A stretch of 64,000 nt of DNA, from NCBI RefSeq assembly GCF_016599145.1, contig NZ_JAENKO010000012.1:18664-82663 (forward strand). The letters are read 5' to 3'. The stretch comes from Tomitella cavernea (lineage in GTDB: Bacteria > Actinomycetota > Actinomycetes > Mycobacteriales > Mycobacteriaceae). Of the stretch, positions 1-9,212 are shown in pieces. The number at the start of each line of letters is the position of its first letter. The first letter of the stretch is position 1. Under the pieces are notes generated by a model. It saw only the letters and a list, made by a program, of their open reading frames with translations, ran no database searches and was not told the DNA's origin. The position numbers and the translations under genes were made by a program.

Positions 1-1
1 G

Positions 2-955
2 CGGCGGCTCGGGGCGCCCGTCAAGGTCGCCGTCACCGGTACGCCGATGGAGAACAACCTGATGGAGCTGTGGGCGCTGCTGTCGATCAGCGCACCGGGG
101 TTGTTCCCCAGCCCCACCCGCTTCACCGAGGTCTACCGCAACCCGATCGAGCGCGGCGGCGATGCGGAACTGCTGGCCCGCCTGCGCCGGCGCGTCCGGC
201 CGCTCATGCTCCGCCGCACCAAGGACCAGGTGGTACGGGACCTGCCGGAAAAGCAGGAGCAGGTGCTGCAGGTTGCCCTGTCGCCCAGACATCGGCGCCT
301 CTACGACACACACCTCAAGCGCGAACAGCAGAAGGTGCTGGGGCTGCTCGGCGATGTGGACAGGAACCGGTTCGAGATCTTCCGCTCACTGACCATGCTG
401 CGCCGACTCAGCCTCGACGCGGCCCTGGTGGAGCCGGAGTCCACCGCACCGTCCGCCAAGATCGACCTGCTCTTGGAGCACCTCGAGGAGCTGGTGGCCG
501 GCGGCCACAAGGCCTTGGTGTTCAGCCAGTTCACCTCGTTCCTCGGCCGGGTGCGCGAGCGGCTCGACGCCGCCGGCATCGCGTTCGGCTATCTCGACGG
601 CAAGACGCGCAACCGCGGTGCCGTGATCGACAAGTTCACCTCGGGTTCCTCGCCGGTGTTCCTCATCAGCCTCAAAGCGGGCGGCTTCGGCCTCAACCTC
701 ACCGAGGCCGACTACTGCTTCATCCTCGACCCGTGGTGGAATCCGGCCACCGAACAGCAGGCGGTGGACCGGGCACACCGGATCGGGCAGACCCGCAACG
801 TCATGGTCTACCGGATGATTTCCAGCAACACCATCGAAGAGAAGGTGATGGCGCTCAAGGAACGCAAGGCCGCGCTGGTCTCCGGCGTGCTCGACGAGGG
901 CGCCGGGATGGCGAAGGCCCTCGACGCCGACGATATCCGCGCGTTGCTGGAGTGA
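2..955 (+). CDS. SNF2/Rad54-family helicase, C-terminal part (runs in from left edge)
   Basis: The reading frame is open to the left edge, so the start and the N-terminal ATPase lobe lie outside the window; 317 residues are visible. The visible part begins at the SNF2 motif III region (VTGTPMENN) and contains the whole second RecA-like lobe: LVFSQFT, then the motif V segment with KAGGFGLNL and DPWWNP, then motif VI, DRAHRIGQ. The family uses ATP to translocate on double-stranded DNA and remodel bound proteins. Bacterial members of this type are often long with an N-terminal zinc-binding region, which cannot be checked here. The protein ends shortly after motif VI, as usual for these proteins. 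It is not related in sequence detail to the helicase at 20.5 kb and belongs to the ordinary chromosome flank. Confidence 0.9.
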   Translation, partial: RRLGAPVKVAVTGTPMENNLMELWALLSISAPGLFPSPTRFTEVYRNPIERGGDAELLARLRRRVRPLMLRRTKDQVVRDLPEKQEQVLQVALSPRHRRLYDTHLKREQQKVLGLLGDVDRNRFEIFRSLTMLRRLSLDAALVEPESTAPSAKIDLLLEHLEELVAGGHKALVFSQFTSFLGRVRERLDAAGIAFGYLDGKTRNRGAVIDKFTSGSSPVFLISLKAGGFGLNLTEADYCFILDPWWNPATEQQAVDRAHRIGQTRNVMVYRMISSNTIEEKVMALKERKAALVSGVLDEGAGMAKALDADDIRALLE

Positions 956-1197
956 TCCGGACGCGCCCCGGCCGGCCACTCAGCGCAGATCGGAAATGCC
1001 GGTCGGCTGGGCTCTTTCACCGGCCGCGGGCAGAATGGCTCGGACCCGAGCACATCACATGCTCTTCGTCACACCCGATATTGCGGTTCGTACAGCACCA
1101 AAAGCGGCGGCCGGCACGCAGCACCCGGGGAAAGATCCGCACCATCACCGTCGAATATCCAGAGGCACTCTTATCCCGCGCCGGCCCGCGCGGACGC

Positions 1198-2142
1198 TCA
1201 CGCCGCGAGCCGCTCCGCGGATCGCCACCACCGCACCGTCTCCGCCGCCCCATCGGCGAGCGGGGTCGGGGCCAGTCCCAGCAGCCGTTCCGTGGCCGCG
1301 GAATCGATGACGAACTCCGTGGTGAACTGCGGCATCGTCTCCGCCAGTTCACGCACGGACGGCATCACGACGCCGACCGCCTGCAACGCCCAGGCAGGCA
1401 GCACCGCGACCTTGGGCGCCGCGACCCCGGCGGCCGCGGCGAACTCCTCGACCATCCGACGCTGGGTGACGGCCGGGGCCGTGGGCGCGTGCAGCACCCG
1501 GTTCCACGCGGCGCGTTCGCCGGCCGCGGCGATCATCGCCACCGCCAGATCGGGGACGTAGGTGAACGAGTGCGGCACGTCGGCCGACCCCATCACCGTG
1601 ATCTTCTTGCCCTCCAGCACCAGCGGAACCATCCGATCGCCGGCGTGGGCCATGCGCACGTGGGGCCCGTAGAAGTCGGAGGCGACGACGCTGACGGTCG
1701 CGGCCTCATGCTCTGCCCGGGCCTGCAGCAGCAGGGCCCGTACCCCTCCCTTTCCGCGCAACGCCCCACGCGGGTTCTCCTCGGTCATCGGCATCGCCGA
1801 CAGATCGTAGGAGTACAGGCTCTCCGGGAACACGACGGGCACTGATGCGGACGCTGCTGCATCCATGGCGATCCTGTCGGCCTGCGGAAGCTCGCGCGCC
1901 CACGTCTTGGCACTGTAGGCACTGCCGTGGATGCAGTGGAACAGCGCTTCGGCGCCCTCCAGGTGCCGGGCCAGCTCACCGGGCCGGGCGACGTCCGCGC
2001 GAAGCCGCTCGATCAACGGGTGCTCGGGACCGCTCCGGGAGCGGGTGAGCAGACGGACCGGCCTACCCTGCCCGGCCAGCTGCAGAGCGATATTCGCGCC
2101 GACGGGACCGGCGCCGGTGACGACGGCATGCGTTTCGGTCAT
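1198..2142 (-). CDS. NAD(P)-dependent epimerase/reductase of the extended SDR type
   Basis: A 314-residue protein with an N-terminal Rossmann nucleotide-binding motif (TGAGPVGANIALQLAGQG, residues about 8-25) and an overall extended short-chain dehydrogenase fold. A Tyr-rich segment (ESLYSYDL) sits where such enzymes carry the catalytic Tyr, but the classic YxxxK is not clear, so the chemistry is uncertain. The start at 2142 is the ATG giving the Rossmann motif at the N-terminus. The gene diverges from a TetR regulator, and two AGAGCA-n-CGCTCT palindromes lie between them. This arrangement suggests that the regulator controls this gene. The substrate is unknown. Confidence 0.8.
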   Translation of the reverse strand: MTETHAVVTGAGPVGANIALQLAGQGRPVRLLTRSRSGPEHPLIERLRADVARPGELARHLEGAEALFHCIHGSAYSAKTWARELPQADRIAMDAAASASVPVVFPESLYSYDLSAMPMTEENPRGALRGKGGVRALLLQARAEHEAATVSVVASDFYGPHVRMAHAGDRMVPLVLEGKKITVMGSADVPHSFTYVPDLAVAMIAAAGERAAWNRVLHAPTAPAVTQRRMVEEFAAAAGVAAPKVAVLPAWALQAVGVVMPSVRELAETMPQFTTEFVIDSAATERLLGLAPTPLADGAAETVRWWRSAERLAA

Positions 2143-2196
2143 GACGAATCCTTTCCATACGGGTGGCGGCCCGGCCGTTCCGGCCCCGCCACATCC

Positions 2197-2258
2197 GAGA
2201 GCACCGCTCTCTCGTTCAGGATGCGCCCGGGCACGACGGTTGTCAAGAGCAACGCTCT
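2197..2258. promoter_or_regulatory. Pair of TetR-type operator palindromes
   Basis: Two related palindromes lie in the 157-bp divergent intergenic region: GAGAGCACCGCTCTC at 2197-2211 and AGAGCAACGCTCT at 2246-2258. Both share the pattern AGAGCAnCGCTCT. A further half-like element, GTGCTCTTTC, follows at 2271-2280. The paired palindromes between a TetR gene and its divergent neighbour fit autoregulation plus control of the epimerase. Binding is inferred. Confidence 0.65.
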
Positions 2259-2299
2259 CTTCAGTTGACGGTGCTCTTTCGATCGGGGATCCTGGCCGC

Positions 2300-3007
2300 A
2301 TGACGTCGACACCACGCACCCGGGCACGCGAGCAGACGATGCGTGACATCGTCCGGATCGGACGCGAACACCTCGTAGCATCCGGCCCGGCGGCGCTGTC
2401 GCTACGCGCCGTGGCACGAGACCTGGGCGTCGTCTCCTCCGCCGTATACCGGTACGTGCGCAACCGCGACGAGTTGCTGACGCTGCTGGTGGTCGACGCC
2501 TACGACGAGCTCGGCGACGCGGTGGACTCCGCAGTCGAGGAGAACGCCGAGCCGCCCGAGCAGTTCCGGCAGCTCGGGCAGGCGGTGCGGGCGTGGGCGC
2601 TGCATGAACCCGCCCGCTACGCGCTCCTGTACGGCACACCCGTACCCGGCTACGAGGCACCCGGCGAGCAGACCATCGCTCCGGGCACCCGCGTGATCGT
2701 CACGCTTATGACGATCCTCGAGAAGTCACATTCAGGGGGGCCCCGCGCCTCGACACCGCCTGCGACATCCGACGAGGCCGGCTCCGCACCCACGGGCCGC
2801 CTCACCGCCGACTTCTCGCGGATCCGCGACGAGTTCCGCCTCACTCTCACCGATGACGCCCTCGCGCGCGCGGTTCTCGCGTGGGCGGCGCTGTTCGGGG
2901 CCGTCAGCTTCGAAGTGTTCGACCAGTACGGCCCCGACACGTTCACCGATACCGGCGCGCTGTTCGAGCTCCACCTGGAGCACTTGGCGCAGATGGCCGG
3001 GCTCTGA
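2300..3007 (+). CDS. TetR/AcrR-family transcriptional regulator
   Basis: A 235-residue protein. The N-terminal helix-turn-helix occupies about residues 14-60 (LSLRAVARDLGVVSSAVYRYVRNRDELL), followed by the all-helical ligand-binding and dimerisation half. The C-terminal part resembles the WHG domain of TetR regulators (ALHEPARYALLYGTPVPGYEAP). An Ala/Pro/Thr-rich insertion around residues 145-165 is probably a loop. The start is the ATG at 2300, which puts the DNA-binding domain at the N-terminus as usual. It diverges from the epimerase gene, with paired palindromes between, and most likely represses both genes until an unknown ligand binds. Confidence 0.88.
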   Translation: MTSTPRTRAREQTMRDIVRIGREHLVASGPAALSLRAVARDLGVVSSAVYRYVRNRDELLTLLVVDAYDELGDAVDSAVEENAEPPEQFRQLGQAVRAWALHEPARYALLYGTPVPGYEAPGEQTIAPGTRVIVTLMTILEKSHSGGPRASTPPATSDEAGSAPTGRLTADFSRIRDEFRLTLTDDALARAVLAWAALFGAVSFEVFDQYGPDTFTDTGALFELHLEHLAQMAGL

Positions 3008-3035
3008 GTGCGGCGGCTCGCCGGGGCCTCCGCGT

Positions 3036-3201
3036 CGCGCCCGAAGTTCGAACGCGACAGCGGCCCTCGCCGGCGTCGCGCCCGCAGTTGTGCCATCTGG
3101 TCCGTAACTACACACCCGATGCGGCAACTACGGGCGCGATGCGCGGTGACGCCCGAACTTCGAGCGCGACGCCGAAGTGACGCCCGAACTTCGAGCGCGA
3201 C
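3036..3201. repeat. Cluster of extragenic repeats (CGCCCGAACTTCGAGCGCGAC type)
   Basis: Three copies of a 21-bp motif lie between the TetR gene and glyA: 3039-3058 (with AAGTTCGAAC in place of AACTTCGAGC), 3150-3170 and 3181-3201. The last two copies are identical over 21 bases. Weaker relatives with GCAGTTGTG or GCAACTACGGGCG lie between them. No coding sequence covers the region. These look like short dispersed extragenic repeats of actinobacteria; their role is unknown. Confidence 0.6.
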
Positions 3202-3226
3202 ACGCAGAAGGCCGGCCCACGACGCA

Positions 3227-3263
3227 CCGCGGCCCGCACCCTGGAAAAGGGTGCGGGCCGCGG
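3227..3263 (-). terminator. Hairpin terminator downstream of glyA
   Basis: A perfect 16-bp stem (3227-3242 with 3248-3263) closes a five-base loop, 39 bases past the glyA stop codon. On the glyA strand the loop reads TTTCC and no strong T tract follows, which is common in high-GC actinobacteria. Confidence 0.7.
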
Positions 3264-3301
3264 GTTCGAACGCGACGGCCGCCTCTACGCGGCCGCCGCG
3301 A

Positions 3302-4624
3302 TTACACGATCTTCCAGTCCTCGAGCCCCTCGTACAGCGGGTAGTCCTGGGCCAGCTTGCTCACCCGGGCGCGCAGTGCCGCCACGTCGGCACCCTTCCC
3401 GGCGGCCAGGGCGGTGCCGATGATGTCGGCCACCTCGGTGAAGGCGGCCTCGTCGAACCCGCGCGAGGCGAGTGCGGGCGTACCGATACGCAGCCCCGAC
3501 GGGTTCATCGGCGGGCGCGGGTCGAAGGGCACCGCGTTGCGGTTGACGGTGATGCCGACCTCGTGCAGCAGGTCCTCGCCCTGCTGGCCGTCGAGCTCCG
3601 AGTTGCGCAGGTCCACCAGCACGAGGTGCACGTCGGTGCCGCCGGTGAGCACCGAGATGCCGTTGCCGGCGACATCGGCGGCGCTCAGGCGCTCGGCGAG
3701 GATCTTCGATCCCACGAGAACCCGCTGCTGGCGCTCGGCGAACTCCTCGGATGCGGCGATCTTGAGGGCGACGGCCTTGGCCGCGATCGCGTGCATGAGC
3801 GGCCCGCCCTGCTGGCCGGGGAACACGGCCGAGTTGAGCTTCTTCGCCCAGTCCTTCTTGGCCAGGATGAGCCCGGAGCGCGGGCCGCCCAGCGTCTTGT
3901 GCACGGTGCTCGAGACGACGTCGGCGTGGGACACCGGCGACGGGTGCAGGCCCGTGGCGACGAGGCCCGCGAAGTGCGCCATGTCCACCCACAGCTTGGC
4001 GCCCACCTCGTCGGCGATTTCGCGGAATGCGGCGAAGTCGAGCTGGCGCGGGTACGCGGACCAGCCGGCGACGATGACCTGCGGACGCTCTTCGACGGCG
4101 ACCTTGCGCACCTGGTCCATGTCCACCCGGTGCGTCGTCTCGTCCACCCCGTAGGCGGCGACCTGGTAGAGCTTGCCGGAGAAGTTGAGCTTCATCCCGT
4201 GGGTGAGGTGACCGCCGTGGGCCAGGTTCATGCCCAGCAGCTTCTCGCCCGGGTTCATCAGCGCCATGAGCACGGCCGCGTTGGCCTGCGCGCCGGCGTG
4301 CGGCTGCACGTTGGCGAACTCGGCGTCGAACAGCGTCTTGGCCCGCTCGCGCGCGAGGTTCTCGACGACGTCGACGTTCTCGCAGCCGCCGTAGTACCGG
4401 CGCCCCGGATAGCCCTCGGCGTACTTGTTGGTGAGCACGGAGCCCTGCGCCTGCAGCACCGCGCGGGGCACGAAGTTCTCCGAGGCGATCATCTCGAGCG
4501 TGTCGCGCTGGCGGGCCAGCTCACCGCCCATCGCCTGCGCCACTTCGGGGTCGAGCTCGGCGAGCGGGGCTGTCATGCTCGCGGCGGTGGCGGGCGAGGC
4601 TGAGCTGGACGCAGCAGTCGTCAT
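3302..4624 (-). CDS. glyA: Serine hydroxymethyltransferase
   Basis: A 440-residue pyridoxal-phosphate enzyme that converts serine and tetrahydrofolate to glycine and methylene-tetrahydrofolate, the main source of one-carbon units in the cytosol. The PLP-binding lysine lies in [13 protein letters not shown] near residue 243. Other family blocks are visible: [18 protein letters not shown], the GAQAN segment and the C-terminal RIGTPA. The start at 4624 is supported by AGGGAG about eight bases upstream and adds an Ala/Ser-rich tail; an internal Met at 4576 would give the usual 425-residue length. The gene corresponds to M. tuberculosis glyA1 (Rv1093), next to coaA as here. It is followed by a strong hairpin. 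Confidence 0.97.
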   Translation of the reverse strand: MTTAASSSASPATAASMTAPLAELDPEVAQAMGGELARQRDTLEMIASENFVPRAVLQAQGSVLTNKYAEGYPGRRYYGGCENVDVVENLARERAKTLFDAEFANVQPHAGAQANAAVLMALMNPGEKLLGMNLAHGGHLTHGMKLNFSGKLYQVAAYGVDETTHRVDMDQVRKVAVEERPQVIVAGWSAYPRQLDFAAFREIADEVGAKLWVDMAHFAGLVATGLHPSPVSHADVVSSTVHKTLGGPRSGLILAKKDWAKKLNSAVFPGQQGGPLMHAIAAKAVALKIAASEEFAERQQRVLVGSKILAERLSAADVAGNGISVLTGGTDVHLVLVDLRNSELDGQQGEDLLHEVGITVNRNAVPFDPRPPMNPSGLRIGTPALASRGFDEAAFTEVADIIGTALAAGKGADVAALRARVSKLAQDYPLYEGLEDWKIV

Positions 4625-4689
4625 CGAATGTGCTCCCTGATGTGGGTCATGCGGCATGGGTCGCCGATCATTCTACGAGGTTGTCCCCG

Positions 4690-5901
4690 TCACACGGCGG
4701 CGAGCTCGGCGCGCAGGTGCGAGGGCAGCAACGGCTCGTCCAGCAGGCGGCCGAACCGCTCGGTTCCGCCGACCCCTTCGGGGCGGTCCGCCAGCCACAC
4801 GCCCAGCAGGCGGTAGCCCTCCACGTAGGTGCTGATGTAGGCGCGCCACAGCGGTGAGGTGAGGAACCGGAGCTGCTGGCGGGCCCGGTCCGGCGTCACC
4901 AGGGTCCACCGCTGCAGGAAGGCGGCGACGTCGTCCTCGGATCGGCCCCGGTCGTGCAGCATCAGCGCCGCGTCCTGACGCACCCCGATGAGCTGTGCGG
5001 AGGCGTCGGCGATGCGCTCGGCCTGTTCGCCGGCGAAGCGCAGCCCCAGGTCGGCGAAGATCTCGCGCGCCCAGACGCCCCAGCCGGGCCCGACGACGGC
5101 CTGAAGGGCCAGGTCCGCGAGCCCCTCCGCCATGAGGCACTGTGGCGTGTTGACCAGGAACAGCGTCTGCTCATCCTCGCCCGCCGCGACCAGCCCGGAC
5201 TCCTTGCGGCAGTGCTCGGTGTGGTGGCCGGGGTAGGCCTCGTGGGCGATGAGGTGCGGCAGGTTGGCCATGCGCTGTTCCAGGTCGGCGTTGATGGCCA
5301 CGGTGGACTTGAATCCGCCCAGGTAATAATTGAACCCGGACCAGGGCTTGTCGGTGACGATCTGATAGCCGACCGTCTCCTGCTCGGGCAGCGGGTAGAT
5401 CTTGCGCACCTTGTCGCGCAGCGCCGAGGAGAACGCGTGGACGCATTCGGTGAGCCGTTCCGGCGGGATCTCGTCCGCCGCGCGAAATGCCTGCAGCCGC
5501 TGCTCGACGCTGCCGGCACCGTCGAGCACCTCGTCCAGCGTCCGGTGCGCCTCGCGGTACCGGTCCTGGTCGCCCAGTTCGATGCGAACGTCGAAGTACG
5601 CCTCCACCTCGTCGACGAACCCGATGTGTTCCCCGGCGAACTTGCGTGCCGAGCATTCGAGCGCCCGCAGGTGCGCGGCGATGAAGTCGCGCCGGCGCTG
5701 CACCAGGTCGGTGGCTGCGAGCACCTCGCCGCGCAACGCCGCCGCGGAACGCGCCAGCTCGGCGGGGTGCGGCGCCGGCTCGTCGTCGACGGCCGCGCGC
5801 AGGGCGGGGTCGCCGGTGAAGGCGTCCACGAAGCCCTCTTCGATGCGGTCGAAGCGCAGGCCCAGCAGTTGATACCGGCGGATCAGGTCGAAGGTGTCCA
5901 C
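4690..5901 (-). CDS. DUF885-family protein, putative zinc-dependent peptidase
   Basis: A 403-residue protein with the signature HEAYPGHHTEH near residues 223-233. This is the HExxH-like zinc-binding motif of the DUF885 family, which is related to M32/M3-type metallopeptidases. Helical composition throughout and no signal peptide suggest a cytoplasmic enzyme. The family is common in actinobacteria but has few characterised members, so the substrate is unknown. It lies between glyA and coaA, transcribed away from coaA and in the same direction as glyA, with 65 bp to the glyA start. There is no sign of damage. Confidence 0.85.
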   Translation of the reverse strand: MDTFDLIRRYQLLGLRFDRIEEGFVDAFTGDPALRAAVDDEPAPHPAELARSAAALRGEVLAATDLVQRRRDFIAAHLRALECSARKFAGEHIGFVDEVEAYFDVRIELGDQDRYREAHRTLDEVLDGAGSVEQRLQAFRAADEIPPERLTECVHAFSSALRDKVRKIYPLPEQETVGYQIVTDKPWSGFNYYLGGFKSTVAINADLEQRMANLPHLIAHEAYPGHHTEHCRKESGLVAAGEDEQTLFLVNTPQCLMAEGLADLALQAVVGPGWGVWAREIFADLGLRFAGEQAERIADASAQLIGVRQDAALMLHDRGRSEDDVAAFLQRWTLVTPDRARQQLRFLTSPLWRAYISTYVEGYRLLGVWLADRPEGVGGTERFGRLLDEPLLPSHLRAELAAV

Positions 5902-6097
5902 AGTCGGTGGAGCCTAGTCGCACCCGCCGGGGGCGCGACCCGGATCGCGCCCGCCCCGCCGAAGGGTGTTGACTTATCCGCATGTACGGCGACTCGACAA
6001 GCCACCGTCTGCCCTCGCCCCGGGCCCCCTACCGCGGCGGGCCCGCGCCGCAGCCGCGCGTGGACGCCGCGCCCGCGCGCGCCCAGGGGGTGCGCCA

Positions 6098-7030
6098 GTG
6101 TCGCGGATGACCGAGCCCAGCCCGTACATCGAGTTCGACCGACGCAGCTGGCGGGCGCTGCGCATGTCGACGCCCCAGGTGCTCACCGAGGACGACCTGT
6201 ACAAGCTGCGCGGCCTGGGCGAGCAGATCGACCTCAAGGAGGTCGCCGAGGTCTATCTGCCACTGTCGCGTCTGATCCACCTGCAGGTGGCCGCGCGTCA
6301 GCGGTTGTTCGCCGCGACGGCCACGTTCCTCGGCGAGAAGCACCCGGAGCGCCAGGTTCCGTTCATCATCGGCGTCGCCGGGAGCGTCGCCGTCGGCAAG
6401 TCCACCACCGCCCGCGTGCTGCAGGCGTTGCTCGCGCGCTGGGACACCCACCCGCGCGTGGACCTGGTGACCACGGACGGGTTCCTGCACTCGACGAAGG
6501 AACTGGTGCGGCGGGGCATCATGCACCGCAAGGGCTTTCCGGAGAGCTACGACCGGCGGGCGCTGCTGCGGTTCGTCACCGAGGTCAAATCGGGTGCGCG
6601 CGAGGTGTCGGCGCCGGTGTACTCGCACATCTCCTACGACATCGTGCCCGACGAGAAGCAGGTCGTCCGGCAACCGGATATTCTCATCCTCGAGGGCCTC
6701 AACGTGCTCCAGACCGGACCGCGCCTGATGGTCTCCGACCTGTTCGACTTCTCGATCTACGTGGACGCGCGCATCGAGAACATCGAGAACTGGTACGTCA
6801 AGCGCTTCCTGGCCCTGCGCGGCACCGCCTTCGCGGACCCGGAGGCGCACTTCCACCACTATTCACGGCTGTCCGACGAGCACGCGACGATCGCGGCCCA
6901 GGAGATCTGGCACACCACCAACCGACCGAACCTGGTGGAGAACATCCTGCCCACCCGCCCGCGCGCCACGCTGGTGCTGCGCAAGGACGCCGACCACTCG
7001 ATCAACCGGGTGCGCCTGCGCAAGCTCTGA
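6098..7030 (+). CDS. coaA: Pantothenate kinase, type I
   Basis: A 310-residue enzyme that phosphorylates pantothenate with ATP, the first and controlling step of coenzyme A synthesis. The Walker A motif [12 protein letters not shown] is at about residues 92-103, and the segment [11 protein letters not shown] holds the catalytic base region. The family blocks IYVDA and [10 protein letters not shown] follow. The GTG at 6098 was chosen because CAGGGGG lies seven bases upstream; the ATG at 6107 is three codons inside. The length matches mycobacterial CoaA (Rv1092c), which also lies beside glyA. The type I enzyme is normally feedback-inhibited by CoA. Confidence 0.96.
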   Translation: MSRMTEPSPYIEFDRRSWRALRMSTPQVLTEDDLYKLRGLGEQIDLKEVAEVYLPLSRLIHLQVAARQRLFAATATFLGEKHPERQVPFIIGVAGSVAVGKSTTARVLQALLARWDTHPRVDLVTTDGFLHSTKELVRRGIMHRKGFPESYDRRALLRFVTEVKSGAREVSAPVYSHISYDIVPDEKQVVRQPDILILEGLNVLQTGPRLMVSDLFDFSIYVDARIENIENWYVKRFLALRGTAFADPEAHFHHYSRLSDEHATIAAQEIWHTTNRPNLVENILPTRPRATLVLRKDADHSINRVRLRKL

Positions 7031-7033
7031 CGT

Positions 7034-7681
7034 TCAGCCGGGGGCCTGCAGCGCGGGAAACCAGATGCCGGCCAGGATCTCCGCGGCCGCGTCCCCGGTG
7101 AACTCGATGGTGCCCTGCACGGCCGAGCGGGTGAAGTACCGCTCGAGCTGGGTCACCAGCAGCTCCACCCGGAACCGCGCCTCATCCTGCCTGCCCTCCG
7201 GCCACCGGGCGAGGTAATGCGGCATGGCGGCGGTGAGCTCCACGATGGAGCGGCGCCCGACGGCCTGGAACTCCGGCTCCGCGGCCAGCGCCTCATCCCA
7301 GGTGGGCAGGATCTCCCGGTTGCGGTCGAACCAGTCGAGCGCCCGCACCACCCACGCGACGAACTCTGCGCGCGAGCCGGACTCGAGGACGGCGTCGAGG
7401 TCTCGGTAGACGCCGGCTGCGCGCTGCTGCATCGTCTCCGCGCTGATCCGGGCGAGCACGTCCATCTTGCCGGCGAAGTGCAGGTAGAACGTGGCCCGGC
7501 TGCACCCGACCTCGCGGGTGATGTCGTCCACGGTGACGGTGGCGTAGCCGCGCGCCACGAACAGCCCCCGCGCCGCGGTGAGCAGCGCCGTGCGCGTGCG
7601 CGCCTTCTGCTCATCACGCAGGGTGCGCGGCCTGCCGCCCTCGTTCCCGCGTTCGCGCACGGCCTCCGCCTGCTCTGTCAC
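7034..7681 (-). CDS. TetR-family regulator of the adjacent oxidation operon
   Basis: A 215-residue protein with a TetR helix-turn-helix at about residues 35-80 (YATVTVDDITREVGCSRATFYLHFAGKMDVL) and a helical effector domain. It diverges from the three-gene operon of monooxygenase, hydrolase and alcohol dehydrogenase, with 163 bp between the starts. The interval holds a spaced inverted element, TCACT at 7747-7751 and AGTGA at 7768-7772, in an AT-richer stretch, which could be its operator. It probably represses the operon until its substrate is present. The inducer is unknown. Confidence 0.86.
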   Translation of the reverse strand: MTEQAEAVRERGNEGGRPRTLRDEQKARTRTALLTAARGLFVARGYATVTVDDITREVGCSRATFYLHFAGKMDVLARISAETMQQRAAGVYRDLDAVLESGSRAEFVAWVVRALDWFDRNREILPTWDEALAAEPEFQAVGRRSIVELTAAMPHYLARWPEGRQDEARFRVELLVTQLERYFTRSAVQGTIEFTGDAAAEILAGIWFPALQAPG

Positions 7682-7844
7682 GCCACCACTTCCGTTCCCC
7701 TGCCGCCGAAACCGACGCGGTCTCCGACGCCGACTCTACAAACCGATCACTCACTAGACAGAGCGTCAGTGAAGCAGTATATGTGAAATGGATCATAGAC
7801 GCTCCGCGGGCGCCACTGCGGGAGCGACGAGAAAGGACGGACCA

Positions 7845-9212
7845 GTGACGACGGACTTCCGGCCGGCATTTCCCGGCAACGCGGCATCGGACCGCACGGT
7901 GTGCATCATCGGGGCAGGGTGCTCCGGGTTCACCACGGCCAAGCGGCTCAAGGATTACGGCATCGCCTACGACTGCTTCGAGATGTCCGACGACGTGGGC
8001 GGCAACTGGTATTACAACAACCCCAACGGCAAGTCGGCCTGCTACCAGTCCCTGCACATCGACACCTCCACCACGCGGCTGGAGTTCGAAGAGTTCCCCG
8101 CCGACCCGGACTGGCCCGACTTCCCGCACCACTCGCTCATGCACCAGTACTTCCGCGACTACGTCGACCACTTCGGCCTACGCGAAACCATCACTTTCAA
8201 CACGTCCGTCGAGCACGCGGCGCGGCGCCCGGGCGGAGGCTGGGACGTCCGGCTGAGCACGGGCGAGACGCGCACGTACGGCGCGCTCGTGGTCGCCAAC
8301 GGCCACCACTGGAACCCCCGCTTCCCCGACTACTCCGGCACCTTCGACGGCACCATCATCCACAGCCACGACTACCGCAGCCCGTTCGAACCGGTGGACA
8401 TGCACGGCAAGCGCGTCGTCGTGGTGGGCATGGGCAATTCGGGGCTGGACGTGGCCTCCGAGCTGTCCAACCGCACCGTCGCCGAACACGTGTGGGTGTC
8501 CGCGCGACGCGGCGTCTGGGTGCTGTCGAAGTACCGCGGCGGCAAGCCTGCCGACAAGATGATGATGCCGTCATGGATGCCGAAGAAGCTGGGGCTGAAG
8601 ATCTCCCGGCGTGCCATCCGCAAGATAGTCGGCAACATGGAGGACTACGGCCTGCCCGCCCCCGACCACGAGCCCCTGGCCGCGCACCCCTCGGTGAGCA
8701 TCGATTTCCTGGAGAAGTCCGGCTCCGGCGACCTCACCTGCGTGCCCGCCATCGAACGTCTCGACGGCGACGCGGTGGTGCTCACCGACGGGCGACGCAT
8801 CGAGGCCGACGTCATCGTCTGCGCCACCGGATATCAGATGACCTTCCCGTTCTTCGACACGCCGGACCTGCAGCCCGATTCCGAACATCGGTATCCGCTG
8901 TTCAAGCGCATCATGAAGCCGGACGTGGACGACCTGTACTACGCGGGCCTGGCCCAGTCGTCGCCCACCATCGTCAACCTGGCCGAACAGCAGAGCAAGT
9001 TCATCGCCAAACACCTCAAGGGCATGTACCGGGCGCCCTCGGAGCAGCGGATGCGCGAGCTCATCGTCCACGACGAGAACAAGCACCTGGCCCAGTACTA
9101 CAACGCGCCGCGCCACACCATCCAGATCGACTTCGCCCGGTACGCGCGCGACCTGCACGCCGAGATCGAGGCGGGCGAGCAGCGGGCCAGTGCGCTGGCG
9201 GGCGCCCGATGA
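7845..9212 (+). CDS. Flavin-containing monooxygenase (FMO/Baeyer-Villiger superfamily)
   Basis: A 455-residue FAD and NADPH-dependent monooxygenase. The FAD-binding motif GAGCSGFTTAKRL is at about residues 22-34, the FMO signature FDGTIIHSHDY (FxGxxxHxxxY) near residues 167-177, and the second Rossmann motif VVGMGNSGLDVASEL just after it. A late ATGYQ segment is also typical. The last aromatic of the signature is Tyr rather than Trp, so it is closer to FMOs than to type I Baeyer-Villiger enzymes. The start is the GTG at 7845, behind AAAGGA. It is the first gene of an operon with a serine hydrolase and an alcohol dehydrogenase, each overlapping by four bases. The set suggests stepwise oxidation of an alcohol or ketone. 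Confidence 0.88.
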   Translation: MTTDFRPAFPGNAASDRTVCIIGAGCSGFTTAKRLKDYGIAYDCFEMSDDVGGNWYYNNPNGKSACYQSLHIDTSTTRLEFEEFPADPDWPDFPHHSLMHQYFRDYVDHFGLRETITFNTSVEHAARRPGGGWDVRLSTGETRTYGALVVANGHHWNPRFPDYSGTFDGTIIHSHDYRSPFEPVDMHGKRVVVVGMGNSGLDVASELSNRTVAEHVWVSARRGVWVLSKYRGGKPADKMMMPSWMPKKLGLKISRRAIRKIVGNMEDYGLPAPDHEPLAAHPSVSIDFLEKSGSGDLTCVPAIERLDGDAVVLTDGRRIEADVIVCATGYQMTFPFFDTPDLQPDSEHRYPLFKRIMKPDVDDLYYAGLAQSSPTIVNLAEQQSKFIAKHLKGMYRAPSEQRMRELIVHDENKHLAQYYNAPRHTIQIDFARYARDLHAEIEAGEQRASALAGAR

